Source: Candidatus Villigracilis propinquus (GTDB lineage Bacteria > Chloroflexota > Anaerolineae > Anaerolineales > Villigracilaceae). From it: a stretch of DNA of 64,000 nt. The notes under the pieces are model-generated. The model worked only from the letters and a program-made list of their open reading frames with translations. It did not search any database and had not been told where the DNA came from. Below, one piece after another: positions 1-9,916 of this stretch. The DNA lies in assembly GCA_016714565.1 (NCBI GenBank), contig JADKDM010000023.1:1-64000 (forward strand), written 5' to 3'. The translations under genes and the position numbers were made by a program. Position 1 is the first letter of the stretch. The number at the start of each line of letters is the position of its first letter.

Positions 1-217
1 ATATCACAATCAAAGGTAATAACATAAAAAATAGTACATTATTATCCTTTTTTTCACTATTATCATTAATGCCCACAACGTAACGCGAATCCGTCTGATC
101 AAGTTGAACGTTTTTTGCTTTTGATGCACTACTATTTGTTTCACCTGCGAACCTGAAAATTCTGGCCAGCCTTTTTCGTCTTGAACGATATAGATAATCT
201 TGATGTCTAGTGTTCAT
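1..217 (-). CDS. Membrane protein, N-terminal fragment cut by window edge
   Basis: The frame opens with ATG at 217 and runs off the left edge, giving 72 visible residues. It starts with a basic stretch (RSRRKRLARIFRF) and a polar segment, then enters a hydrophobic run (VLFFMLLPLIVI) at about residue 60 that looks like a first membrane helix. A purine-rich GGTGGAGTGGAAG lies just upstream as ribosome site. It begins 16 bases after the stop of the preceding membrane protein, so it is probably the last visible gene of the methyltransferase/ATPase/vsr transcript. I do not recognise the family. The basic N-terminus suggests the helix is inserted from a cytoplasmic start, which is inference. Confidence 0.5.
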   Translation of the reverse strand, partial: MNTRHQDYLYRSRRKRLARIFRFAGETNSSASKAKNVQLDQTDSRYVVGINDNSEKKDNNVLFFMLLPLIVI

Positions 218-233
218 GGTCTTCCACTCCACC

Positions 234-1364
234 TTATTGAAGGGTATTTTGATGTAGGACTATTGATTTAGTTGTGCCGCTTGAAATGAGGCATGGTATG
301 TAGTCCACTCTACTGTTTACGATAATATTTGAAGTTCCGACTTGAGGTGATTCGGCGACTTTAGCAAACAAGTCATATCCTCCTATAGATCCGAGCAGAT
401 GAATTGTGAAGTTGTTTTTATTATTTTTCTCCCAAACTGCAGTGTTGTCACCTATTGACACTGTTTCGCCACAAAACGAGGTGATATTCGATAATTCTAT
501 TTTATCAACTTGTTGATAATTACTCGTGTAAATGTTTTTTAATCGTCAGAGTAGCAGTTATGCTGCCAATAAAGCGAGGAACCATTACCAAAAAGAAAAA
601 ACCTGCCAATATTGATAGAGCTGGTGTAATCAAATTAGCTTGGATGAACATTAATTTTCGATTTTTTTCTAATAATTGATAAAGTCCCATGTTACGGATA
701 CGTCTGTACTTAATATTTATCATACGGAAACCAATAAGTAAAACCAATACAGACAATATACTTGGCCACCAAAATAAAACCCCAAGTGGGTATCAATAAC
801 TTTGTTATGAAAGCCCAGAAACCTATAAAGCCAACAGATTGTATTGAAGCTAAAAAGATACGCCAATTTGTAGATGATACAACTAAAACTTGGTTTGTTT
901 GCAAAAGAAAACCTGTATGTAAACCAATATAAAAAACAAATATTCCGACTATAGCGATTATTCTATCTTTAGCCACACTATGGTCACGCCAAGAAATAGG
1001 ATTGAAAAAACCAAATAACTGATCATAGGTACTAGACGTAACCTCTGTAATAAACCCCCATGCGATAAATGCGTATGTGGCAATTATAAAATTGTCAAAC
1101 AACAGAGGTAGTGTTCTTGCAATTGAAAACAGGCCAAATTCAAATCCCAATTGTGATAAATATCCTTGTTGGTAAATTATATTTACACAAAGATATATAA
1201 ATCCTAGCAAGGCAACTCGACTGGCGGAATTTTCTGCCAGCCAACGTTTTTCTTGTGGTCTTGGAGTGATATCAAGACTGTTGGTTGCTCCAAAATGGGG
1301 ACTTTCATTAGAATGCTTAAAATTTATATCGGCGTTTGATAAGTTATTATACAGAATGAATCAT
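234..1364 (-). CDS. Multi-pass membrane protein of unknown function, frameshifted
   Basis: Three overlapping reading frames join into one protein of about 370 residues. The first part (about 1210 to 710) has several hydrophobic helices; the frame must shift near 750-780 to continue into further helices (ALSILAGFFFLVMVPRFIG), and again near 530 to reach a soluble C-terminal domain ending at 234. The upstream coding frame extends past 1210 to about 1350; the ATG at 1362-1364 is the best start candidate but needs one more base change. It follows vsr in the same direction within about 130 bp. No family is recognised. Its place directly after a modification/ATPase/Vsr operon raises the possibility that it is an accessory or effector of that system, but this is context only. 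Confidence 0.45.
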
Positions 1365-1493
1365 TGTAATTCAATAACCAATTTCATCTTTCATTAGTTG
1401 TCAGACAAATTGTAATTTTTTTGACCAACATCGATAGCATGAGTATCCATTAGATGGAGAAAGCCATTCATACCCTAGCAACAAAGGCTATGT

Positions 1494-1937
1494 TTACTTC
1501 TTGCCTTTACGTTTCCTAATAATATCGAATATTTTTTTTGGAAGCTTTTTCTGGATTTTCATGTTCCCAAACTCGAATTACTTTCCACCCTGCTTTTTCA
1601 ATTGTTTGTTTGTATCTTCATCGCGTATTTGATTTTGTTTTATTTTATTCTTCCAAAACTCAGCATTGGCTTTCGCTTGTGTCCATGAATTGGACAACCA
1701 TGCCAAAAACACCCATCAACGAAAACCGCCACTTTGACAGATCGAAAAACGAGATCCGCTCTTCTGTTCAATTCTTTGATGGGCTTGATATCAAATTCGA
1801 TATCGCAAACCTCTTTTATGCAACTCTGAACGAAGAGCTTTCTCAGGAGCAGTATCTCTAGGCTTTGTAGCTTTCATTCGATTTCTCGCACTAATCGAAG
1901 ATGGCTTAGGATATAGTTTCTTGCCACTTTCCGACAT
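1494..1937 (-). CDS. vsr: Very-short-patch mismatch endonuclease (Vsr), frameshifted
   Basis: Reading leftwards from ATG 1937, three frames stitch into one Vsr protein of about 147 residues. The Vsr/PD-(D/E)XK core is clear: a start rich in K/P, then ADLVF, VKVAVFVDGCFWHGCP (about 1690-1735), NAEFWKNKI and WKVIRVWEHE. Vsr nicks DNA 5' of T in T:G mismatches arising from deamination of 5-methylcytosine, protecting the sites of a partner C5 methyltransferase. Here that partner is the methyltransferase at 3878-4922. It starts 12 bp after the preceding stop. Four one-base corrections are needed (near 1795, 1680, 1605 and in the A8/T8 run near 1530), all beside short repeats or homopolymers, so either poor sequence or decay is possible. 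The opposite strand has an open frame over the same bases which I reject. Confidence 0.8.
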
Positions 1938-1949
1938 AAATTAAATCCG

Positions 1950-3881
1950 CTAATAGTGCTGAGTCCAGAGGCTGTCTACCAATTCTCGGATTCGTGATCG
2001 AGTTTGTTGAATCAATTGATCATATGTTATATAGCGCGCATTGACTTGAGCAAGCAACTTGACATTCTCTTCATCTGAATCATCAGGCTGGGGAGCAGAA
2101 CCAAGTACACATATAGATTCGATAAATGGCTGGCTTTCATGAAATTTATTTTTCAGGCATTTGTTTAGCGCACTCTTGTATTTTCGAACTTGTTCCAGAA
2201 GTTCAATAGCAGTTACCTTCCTGTTATATTTTTTAAGCTCCAATGATAATATGTTTTCCCAGCAGCTGTTCGATGGCGAATATCAGGCGACCTTTCTTTT
2301 CATCTGGAGTCAAACCGGCATCACCTTCTTGAACTCTTTCATTACAGATTCTTCTTTTCGCAGATCGGTACTTGCTCGTTCCCAAGATGGGTCTAGTAAC
2401 CATAGATGATCAAATATATGCTCTTGAATAAGTCTCTCTTTAGCATTAGGAACAATCTTCTCAAACTTCTTTAACACTTCCATTCTACTCTTTGCTATCT
2501 GGTAATAGTGTACAGCTTCAAGTTCATCAATACTAGAAAAGATCGATTTGATTATTTCGAAATCTTCATTACTTTGAATGTGGTCTAGTGTGCTCAGACT
2601 ATCCTTTAATGCGAGTGTTTCGAAAGCCAAAATTCCGTGTTTATAGAGCTCTTTCTTGTAAATTGGATCGGAAATTGGAAATGCCTCAATTTTTCCAAAC
2701 AATACACGTGCGTATTTCTTGTTGTCAGGCGATAGTTGAGTAAACCATTCTTTGACCTTCGGATTATCTAAAGCTCTTTTTTCAGCTCCTTCATTTCTCC
2801 AGTCCCGCCATTTACTTTGAATTATCTTTAGAATTTTGTCTTGGATATAACTTTTGATTAACTCAAATCTCGGGTCATTTTCTTTGAGGCTCTGCCTATC
2901 ACTAGTAGCCATATCTTCTTTATCATCGCTATCAAGAAAGTCAGCCCGTATTTCACCGATTAAATACTTTGTGTAAATTCCACCCTCCTTCATATCCTTC
3001 AAAATATCCTCATGCATCAACTTGCCCCATGAAAGAATTGATATCGTATTGTTCCCCTCCTCAATATTTTTTTGTTCATCAACTGTTCCAATCCAACCGC
3101 TAATTTAAAATTGTTTACTTCGTCAACAACTCCACTTACCTTCTCTTGTTTCTCGGAATTGGAACAGTATTTAATGTACTTTTCGCTGCCTTCACCTATA
3201 TGCCAAAGATATTGTATCGCCTTGAAGTAGTTTCGGTCGTTTAGTGTTATAGGTTTGCCATTAACTTTTACCGCAAATTTGAACTCATCACTAATTACGC
3301 TGAATCGTCTAGCGATTCTTGTTCGCAAAAACTTTTCGGTTGTTGTCCGAACACCTTTTCTTAAATTCCTAAGAATTATCCTCGTACCCTTTTTTACTTT
3401 TACTTTTTTCTCGCCCAACGGAGTTGGCCTGTATGGCTGCTTTCCAGTTTTAATCACTTTTTTAATTTCTTCGGAGTTCATTATGAAACCGCGACGTTCC
3501 ATCGTCGTTTCACTCGTATCTAATTTCACACTTTGTATTTCTATTTCATCTGCTATCGAAAATAAAGATAGCTTGCCAATACCTTTGCGTCCCATTACAT
3601 GTCGGCCAAGTGGTGTAACAAGTGGCTGGTTTTCTCTTCGGTTGTATCCACCTTTAAGTATTTATTGTTGATGTCATCAAGATTCATACCATCGCCATTA
3701 TCGATTATTTCTATCGTGCCTTGGCGCTTATTGATTTTATATCAACCTCTAAAGCGTCTGCGTCCCAAGCGTTGGCTACAACCTCTGAAACTACAGCAGG
3801 AATATTGCTATATAGACCAATTCCAAGATGGTTTAAGGTATTAAGATCAATGGTCAATTCATATGGAGATAAACTAGTCAT
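1950..3881 (-). CDS. MORC/MutL-like GHKL ATPase with C-terminal PD-(D/E)XK nuclease domain, frameshifted
   Basis: The reconstructed protein is about 640 residues. Its start ATG at 3881 overlaps the methyltransferase stop (ATGA), implying translational coupling. GHKL motifs are all present: EVVANAWDADA (N box), DNGDGM and GRKGIGKLS near the N-terminus, followed by an S5-like region and a long helical segment. The last 120 residues contain DIRHRTAAGK followed by LELKK, the D...ExK pattern of a PD-(D/E)XK nuclease. GHKL ATPases of this kind accompany C5 methylases and Vsr in bacterial restriction-modification loci (the prokaryotic MORC relatives). The likely role is ATP-gated DNA cleavage or loop sensing in defence. 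About six one-base breaks interrupt the frame (near 3735, 3660, 3072, 2321, 2287 and 2257), several beside homopolymers, with motifs intact on both sides. Confidence 0.75.
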
Positions 3882-4922
3882 TTCAACCTTTTCAAATGAG
3901 CGAGGATTGACTTCCCTATTACAACACCTAATTCTACTGGCACAGCATTTCCAATATGGACGCCTAATTTCCTGATAAAGATATCTTTTTCATCCTTGTA
4001 AAATCTGTAGTCAGCAGGAAAGGTTTGCAAAATAGCTGCTTCTCTAATAGTTAATGCTCTATCTTGCGTTGGATGTCCAAATCTTCCTGTTCCATAATTG
4101 TGGAATTGTGTAGTAATGGTCGAAGAAGGTTCGTTCCACGACATTCTTCCATAAACTGACTTGTATGTGTTGCCAGATGCTTTTTTATGACAGGCTAATC
4201 TTAAATCTTCATTCCAATCAAGCCACGTACCGTTAGGCTTGGATGCTTTGATACGCTGTAAATTAATCCAGTGAGTTTTATGCTTCTGTGTAATGGGTCA
4301 CTTTTACAAATCTCTCCAGCTTCAACTGGGGGGAGATTTCCGATTGCATCCCGCACTGTAACATAATTTGTTTCAGTATGTGTTTTAGGAATCAGAGAAA
4401 TCTCTCCGTATTTAGACGCCAATAAAACGAGCCTTCGCCTCTTTTGAGGAATTCCGTAATCGGGACAATAGACGTTCGAATAAGAAACAAAATATTGTTT
4501 TTCTCTAAAAATGTAACAAAATCTTGGAATATTTTTTGATTAGCCAGATTAGGAACATTTTCCATTGTTACTATGTCTGGATTTGTTTCTTTGATTAGTC
4601 TTCTAAATTCACTAATCAGTCTCCATTTTTTTGTTTGCCCCTTATTTTTGATTTTGTTCGAATGCGTTGAAAACGGCTGGCAAGGTGCACATCCAGCAAG
4701 AATTTTAGTTTGATCTTTATTGCGCCAGTATTTTTTGTTTATTTCCTCCCCGTGAAATTTAGAAATATCCTTCAAAATAAAATCGGCCTTTACGTTTTCT
4801 TCGTAGGCAAATTGGGATGATTCATCTAAATCCACGCCTGCCACAACAGAAATACCAGCCCTCTTCATTCCATAAGAAAGCCCACCAATTCCGCAGAACA
4901 AATCTATCGCTGATGTCTTCAT
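3878..4922 (-). CDS. dcm: DNA (cytosine-5) methyltransferase, frameshifted
   Basis: All hallmark motifs of a C5-cytosine methyltransferase occur in order: DLFCGIGGLSYGM (motif I, AdoMet), GCAPCQPFS (motif IV, catalytic Cys), ENVPNL (VI), QKRRRLVLLAS (VIII), RALTIREAAILQTFP (IX) and HIGNAVP (X). Corrected length is about 347 residues, normal for the family. The start MKTSAIDLF at 4922 is chosen because it places motif I at the very N-terminus; an ATG at 4940 is also in frame. Two one-base breaks (near 4492 and 4282) split it into three frames. Its target sequence cannot be read from the protein. The stop overlaps the next start (ATGA). A TATATT just upstream of the start, next to the terminator of the previous gene, could serve as -10. 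Confidence 0.85.
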
Positions 4923-4950
4923 ATTCGTAATATACCACATCTGTTCTAAT

Positions 4951-4986
4951 ATAAAAAAGAGACGGCCTGCCCACCCTCAGGCCGTC
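4951..4986 (-). terminator. Rho-independent terminator of the glyA-gcvT fusion gene
   Basis: A perfect 9-bp stem (GACGGCCTG / CAGGCCGTC, arms 4961-4969 and 4978-4986, 8-nt loop) is followed on the minus strand by CTCTTTTTTA. It lies 44 bp after the gcvT stop and separates that gene from the leftward methyltransferase operon. Confidence 0.85.
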
Positions 4987-5029
4987 CCATCTTTCTTCTT
5001 TCCTCTTTCCACTTTCCACTCACTACTTC

Positions 5030-8000
5030 CTACAACTTCGCAAACCGACTCACCACCTTCGCCGCCGTAGCGGGACGATCCATCACGCCGCCTTGATGAA
5101 TCAAAATCGGTGTGCCTTCCTTTGCATACTCAAAATTCAAATACGCCTGACCTGTGATGAAGCGCTGACCATCAATCGCGCAGGAGGTGACGAAGCCAAT
5201 GCGTTCGCCGTTGGCGTTCACCACGGGGTCGCCGTTGTGCGCCATGCGGACGCGCTGGTCATCGAAGGTAAAGCGGATGACGCCGCCCTTGCGTTCTTTC
5301 TCGCGCGCCACATAAGCATCCCGACCGATGAACCACGGCTTATACGGTTTGACGTACGAACCAAATCCACCTTCCGCTACGCCCAAATCTCTACCGTCAA
5401 ATTTGCCTGAACCCAATCCCATTTCGTGACCGTACAACGGCAAGCCTGCTTCGGTTGCAGAAATCTCTTGCGCCCAAGCCAATGGCTTTCACGCCGAACC
5501 CCTCACCAGCTTTCATCACCGCCAGCCAGAAGTCCACGGCGCGTTCGGGGTGGACGAATAATTCAAAGGCCATCTTCTCGCCTGTGTAACCCGTGCGCGA
5601 GACGATCAGATCGAATCCACCAACCACTGCATCGCACAATTCAGTTCTCTTCAACTTCATAATGCGCGCGCGGGTCGCATCGTCCACGCCCATCGCCAGC
5701 AGCGTGTCGCGGCTCTTCGGCCCTTGCAAAGCAATATCAACGCGCATTTCATTACCAGAGCGCGGGTCACGCAGGTTGCGGATTTCCGCATTGTAGCCAT
5801 ACGTCCGCGCCCACGGTCGGCCGTTGTCAATTTTCACTGCGCCATCGCGCACGCTTTCGAGCCATGTGCGATCCTTGTCATCGTTCGACGCGTTCACGAC
5901 CACGAGATAATTGTCCCAGCCGCGGCGATAGATGAGCGTGTCATCGATCACGTCCGCATCGGGGGTCAGGAAGTGCGAATACAAAGACTCGCCCGGCTGC
6001 AGTCCGCCGCAGTCATTGCCGCAGACCGTATCGAGGAACGAAGCCGCATCCGCGCCGCGCACATCGTACACGCCCATGTGCGAAACATCGAACAGCCCCG
6101 CCGCATTGCGTGTGGCAAGGTGCTCCTCAAAAATCCCCGTGTACTGCACAGGCATTTCCCAACCAGCAAAGGGAACCATTCTGCCGCCCAAGTCTCTATG
6201 GACTTGATTCAACGCTGTTTTCTTTAACTCGCCTTCCGCCTCATTCCACTCGAAGGGCGGCAGCGCCTCACCCTTTAACTGTGGGTTGACTCCAACAAAC
6301 CAGGGCTTGACTCCACCCTGAAGCGGGGGAACCGTAGCCGAGAGTTTGGCTTTCACTTCATTCACCACAAACGCACCAGGCATACGCTTCGCGCTGAAAT
6401 CTTTTGTCCCATCCACATTGAAGGATGTGTATCCATCCGAAAGGTCACGCAGCCATGTGGCTACTGCCGAAGCATTCTTCACAGGCACTTGCAGTTGATA
6501 CGTGTTGTTGTCCACGTTCTTCAACAAGCCCTTTACAACGCCTTTTGGGGTAGCAATGGATGTAACTTGTGTCTTGCCCTTCTTCAACGCAGAGAGATCA
6601 GAAGACACCGCGAAATCCAACACCTGACGAATGCGCTGTCCGCTCAATTCGTACACGCCTGTGGTGGATTTATCGTCGATGTAATAGAAATGAGGATAGC
6701 CGTTCTTGGTCGGCTTGAAGTCAATGCCTGCGGAAGTCGCCAACTTGCGGATCTTCAACTTGGCTTCATTCAACACATTGAAATCCAACTTTGCGCGGCG
6801 CTGTTTGCCTTTCTTGACCGTGTCCACCGAATACGGCGCACAAGCCAGAAGCACATCCGCCATGACGTCTGCTAATTGGCGAGTCTTCTTCTCGTCAAAT
6901 CCGCGCTGGGTGATCCACGGCGTGCCGAGGCGAATGCCAGATGGATCCATTGAATTCTTGTCACCTGGAATCGTGTTGCGATTGACCACCACACCGACGA
7001 TGTCCAAAATGCGCGAGGCTTGGTCACCGCTCAGTTTGGTTCCGTCCTCACCGACAATGCTGGTGCAATCGACATTGACGAGGTGGGTGTCCGTGCCGCC
7101 GAACGGGACGCGCAGTCCGCGCTTGGTGAACTGGTCGGCCATGGCTTTTGCATTTTTGAGAGTCTGTGCCTGGAGTTGTTTAAACTGCTTGGTCTGAGTC
7201 AGCTTGAAGGTTAAAGAAAGAGCCGCGAACACGTTCACATGCGGGCCGCCCTGTTCGCCAGGGAAGACGGCTTTGTCGATCTTCTTCGCAATGGCCGCAT
7301 CCGTTGTCATCAACACTGCACCGCGCGGGCCGTCAATCGATTTATGCGTAGTGGACATGACCACATGAGCGTATCCGATGGGGGAAGGCACCACGCCCGC
7401 CGCCACAAGCCCGCCGATGTGCGAAATGTCCGCGAGGAAATACGCGCCCACTTCGTCCGCGATCTCGCGGAACTTTTTCCAATCTGGAACCCATGAATAA
7501 GATGAATAGCCAGCGATCATCAGCTTGGGTTTGTTTTCCAAGGCCAATGCGCGCACGGCGTCGTAATCAATTTTTTCGTTTGAATCAATTGTGTAATGCA
7601 CAGCCTTGAAGAATTTCCCCGAGCGGTTGACCGACGAGCCGTGAGAGAGATGTCCGCCGTGCAGCAGGTTGAGTCCCATCACGGTATCGCCGAGGTTGAT
7701 CAGCGCATGATAGACCGCGTTGTTGGCGGGTGCGCCCGATAACGCCTGCACGTTGACGAAGATCTGGTCGGCAGAATATCCGTTGGCGGCGAAGGTCTGC
7801 GCGGCGCGGCGGCGGGCGAGTGCTTCGACCGTGTCCGCATATTCCACGCCCTTGTAATAGCGCGGGTCACTGTTGCGGCGGTAATTTCCGAGGCGGGCGG
7901 GATAATCGAGAATGTCCTCGTCATCCATCACGCGCGTATCTTCATCGGGATAGCCTTCCGCATAAATATTCTGGAACGCGGAAGACAACGCCTCACGCAC

Positions 8001-8132
8001 CGCCATCGGCGCCGTGGACTCAGACGCGATCAATATCAACTTGCGATACTGCCGCTCCGCTTCCAACTGGGTCAGTTTGTAAACGTCAGGGTCAAGCTTT
8101 TCGAGTGAACCACGGAACAAATAATCGGGCAT
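5030..8132 (-). CDS. Serine hydroxymethyltransferase-aminomethyltransferase (GlyA-GcvT) fusion, one frameshift
   Basis: One gene joins two folate enzymes of one-carbon metabolism. Residues 1-450 are a PLP-dependent serine hydroxymethyltransferase: STTHKS carries the PLP lysine (K264), with HGGHLSHG and a GEQGG loop. Residues 450-635 are a linker region I cannot assign. From about residue 637 the protein is a GcvT aminomethyltransferase (PFAGWEMPVQY, GLFDVSHMG, DVIDDTLIYR, LVVVNASNDDKD), about 397 residues. Serine and glycine interconversion and glycine cleavage share tetrahydrofolate, so fusion could couple 5,10-methylene-THF production. An extra T in GATTTCT near 5483 shifts the frame inside GcvT; removing it gives ARDSATEAGLPLY and a continuous product of about 1,033 residues, so it is probably a sequencing error. 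AAGGAG precedes the ATG. No gcvH or gcvP is in the window. Confidence 0.9.
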
Positions 8133-8278
8133 GGGATTTCTCCTTGAGAGAGTTGAATTTTTTTGAGATTGTCAGTCAGACATATGAATTGTAGGACGGG
8201 AATGAGGGAAGGTCAAGTGAAAAATGATATGTTTGGGATCTTTCATGTCTGAGGGTTGAGCGTTGAACTGAGGTTCTA

Positions 8279-8307
8279 TTGAAAACGAAATAATCTTTTG
8301 CTATCAT
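8279..8307 (+). promoter_or_regulatory. Sigma-70-type promoter for the TIR gene
   Basis: TTGAAA (8279-8284), a 17-bp spacer and TATCAT (8302-8307) precede the TIR gene. The predicted start at about 8314 gives a leader of roughly 58 nt. Confidence 0.6.
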
Positions 8308-8371
8308 ATGTATGGGTGGATGTTGTTTTTGTGAATCAGTCATTCGGTTGGAGTGGCAGGGAGAGCATCTT

Positions 8372-9163
8372 ATGAAGGTTAAGAGTAAAAGCGTACCGTC
8401 AATGCGGATTTTCCTCTCTCATGTATCAAATGAGGCACCGCTTGCCGTCGTTCTGAAAAAATGGATCGAGGCATGTTTTATTGGGAAATTCGAGATATTC
8501 GTAAGTAGTGATATTAAGGTTCTGCCTGCTGGAAATCAATGGTTAAAGAGCCTCGAGAAAGCCATTGATAGCGCTGAGGCATTGATCGTGTTGTGCAGTC
8601 CTTATTCGGTTACAAAGCCCTGGGTCATGTTTGAATCTGGTGGTGCCTGGGTCAAAAAGATCCCCGTGATTCCAATTTGCCATTCTGGGCAGGCAAAAAA
8701 TACTCTTCCTTTCCCGCTCGCCTTCTTTCAAGCCTTGGAAGTGGATTCTCCGCTTTTTGTACATGATTTAATTCTAAGTATTTCCAAACAACTGGATTTG
8801 AGCTTGCCTGGAAACATAGATCAAGTGGCAATGGTTAAGGAAATTAAAGCTGGCATAAAGAAAATCAGAGTCCCCACGACAACCAGCGGCCCAAAAACAA
8901 CACTCAGCAAGCCGCGAAAACAGCTTCTCCTTGCCGCTAAACCCGCACGTATCCTGATGAAGATATCGACATCGAATTATCAAAGTTGCACCTGCAAAAA
9001 ACTTGCCAAATCCCTGAAGATACCTGCAAACAATCTCGATGTTCATTTGCGACATTTGATGGATGGCAAGTTGATCCTAAAAAAAGTTAGAAAAGGTAGT
9101 GATTGCTGGTACCTTACCACTGCAAAAGGAAGGAGATATCTCGTTCGACATAAATTGATTTAA
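8372..9163 (+). CDS. TIR-domain protein with C-terminal winged-helix-like domain
   Basis: The 263-residue product opens with a TIR fold: MRIFLSHVSNEA (residues 11-22), a DIKVLPAGNQW segment, then LIVLCSPYS and PWVMFESGGAW, where E88 sits at the catalytic glutamate position of NAD-cleaving TIR domains. A spacer rich in S/T/K/P (about 165-195) leads to a C-terminal region with SCTCKKLAKSLKIPANNLDVHL, DGKLILKKV and WYLTTAKGRRYL, which reads like a winged helix. TIR domains of bacteria act as NADases or NAD-derived signal producers, often in anti-phage defence; a DNA-binding tail would suggest nucleic-acid triggering or self-regulation, which is inference. The start at 8372 is chosen for its AGGGAGAG ribosome site; an upstream in-frame ATG at 8312 lies too close to the -10 box. 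It is a single gene with its own promoter. Confidence 0.65.
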   Translation: MKVKSKSVPSMRIFLSHVSNEAPLAVVLKKWIEACFIGKFEIFVSSDIKVLPAGNQWLKSLEKAIDSAEALIVLCSPYSVTKPWVMFESGGAWVKKIPVIPICHSGQAKNTLPFPLAFFQALEVDSPLFVHDLILSISKQLDLSLPGNIDQVAMVKEIKAGIKKIRVPTTTSGPKTTLSKPRKQLLLAAKPARILMKISTSNYQSCTCKKLAKSLKIPANNLDVHLRHLMDGKLILKKVRKGSDCWYLTTAKGRRYLVRHKLI

Positions 9164-9323
9164 CTACATATCATTTATATCTTCGTGCAGATGAATACGG
9201 CTTGCCCAGAAATTGATTTTGTCGGGGGAGTTTTGTTTTAAGAGCAAAAACCGCTTTCAGGTTTTCCGTTGATTATTGTCAATCTAAGCCCGGGCAATGG
9301 TATTTTTCCATCCACACAATTTC

Positions 9324-9352
9324 TTGATAAGTTGGTAACAGCCCGTTTACAT
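9324..9352 (+). promoter_or_regulatory. Candidate promoter of the small exported protein
   Basis: TTGATA (9324-9329) and TTACAT (9347-9352) are separated by 17 bp. The rest of the 253-bp gap before the gene shows nothing else recognisable. Confidence 0.4.
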
Positions 9353-9416
9353 GCTGCCGCTATCATGGGAGAAGGTTGGAGGCGCTCCAACCACAACTTT
9401 ATCAAGAGGTGAAACT

Positions 9417-9899
9417 ATGAAGAAAAAAATTATGATCGTGCTCGGCGGATTGCTGGCCGTAGCGATTGCCTTTGGCGCAATACGAGCAACCACGGTGTAC
9501 GCGCAGGCAGGCACCACACCCCAGCATGACGGCGGGCGTGGTCACGGCGGCGGGCGCGGACTCGGTGATGCCGAACTGACCGCTGCTGCCAAAGTCCTCG
9601 GCATGACCGCCGATGAACTGTCCACTGCGTTGAGCGAAGGCAAGACCCTTGAAGACCTTGCCACCACCGCCAAGGTGGATATTCAGGATGTGAAAGATGC
9701 CATCACTGCAGTCCACGCCGAAGAGATGCGCGCCCAGATCGAAGCGGGCGTAGCCGATGGAACCATCTCGCAGGAAAAAGCCGACTGGCTGTTGGAAGGT
9801 CTCGACAAGGGCTTCCTTGATGGTGGCCGCGGATTTGGTCTCGGCGGCCCGCGCGGGAACCATACCGATGTACAGGCCACTTCGACTGCCGCTCCATAG
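9417..9899 (+). CDS. Small exported helical protein
   Basis: The 160-residue product has a clear signal peptide (MKKKIMIVLGGLLAVAIAF, with a likely cleavage after VYAQA), then a Gly/His/Arg-rich stretch, and a helical core with MTADELSTALSEGKTLEDLA and AGVADGTISQEKADWLL. This layout (a short LG-type helix pair that measures 'level', then 'EKADWLLEG') resembles small YckD/DUF2680-like exported proteins; function is unknown. A second Gly-rich patch and a Thr/Ala-rich end follow. AGAGGTGA precedes the ATG. It is monocistronic between its own promoter and a strong terminator. Confidence 0.7.
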   Translation: MKKKIMIVLGGLLAVAIAFGAIRATTVYAQAGTTPQHDGGRGHGGGRGLGDAELTAAAKVLGMTADELSTALSEGKTLEDLATTAKVDIQDVKDAITAVHAEEMRAQIEAGVADGTISQEKADWLLEGLDKGFLDGGRGFGLGGPRGNHTDVQATSTAAP

Positions 9900-9916
9900 A
9901 AATAAAAAAAATATTT

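Noticed and set aside
1538..1861. Plus-strand open frame over the vsr region
   Set aside because: The minus strand encodes Vsr motifs with conserved order; the plus frame has no family match or ribosome site.
5724..6227. Plus-strand open frames opposite the GlyA-GcvT gene
   Set aside because: High GC third positions leave long antisense frames; no motif, and the fusion gene on the minus strand is unmistakable.
8312..8371. Earlier ATG for the TIR gene
   Set aside because: It lies 4 nt from the -10 box, before the likely transcript start, and lacks a ribosome site; 8372 has AGGGAGAG.
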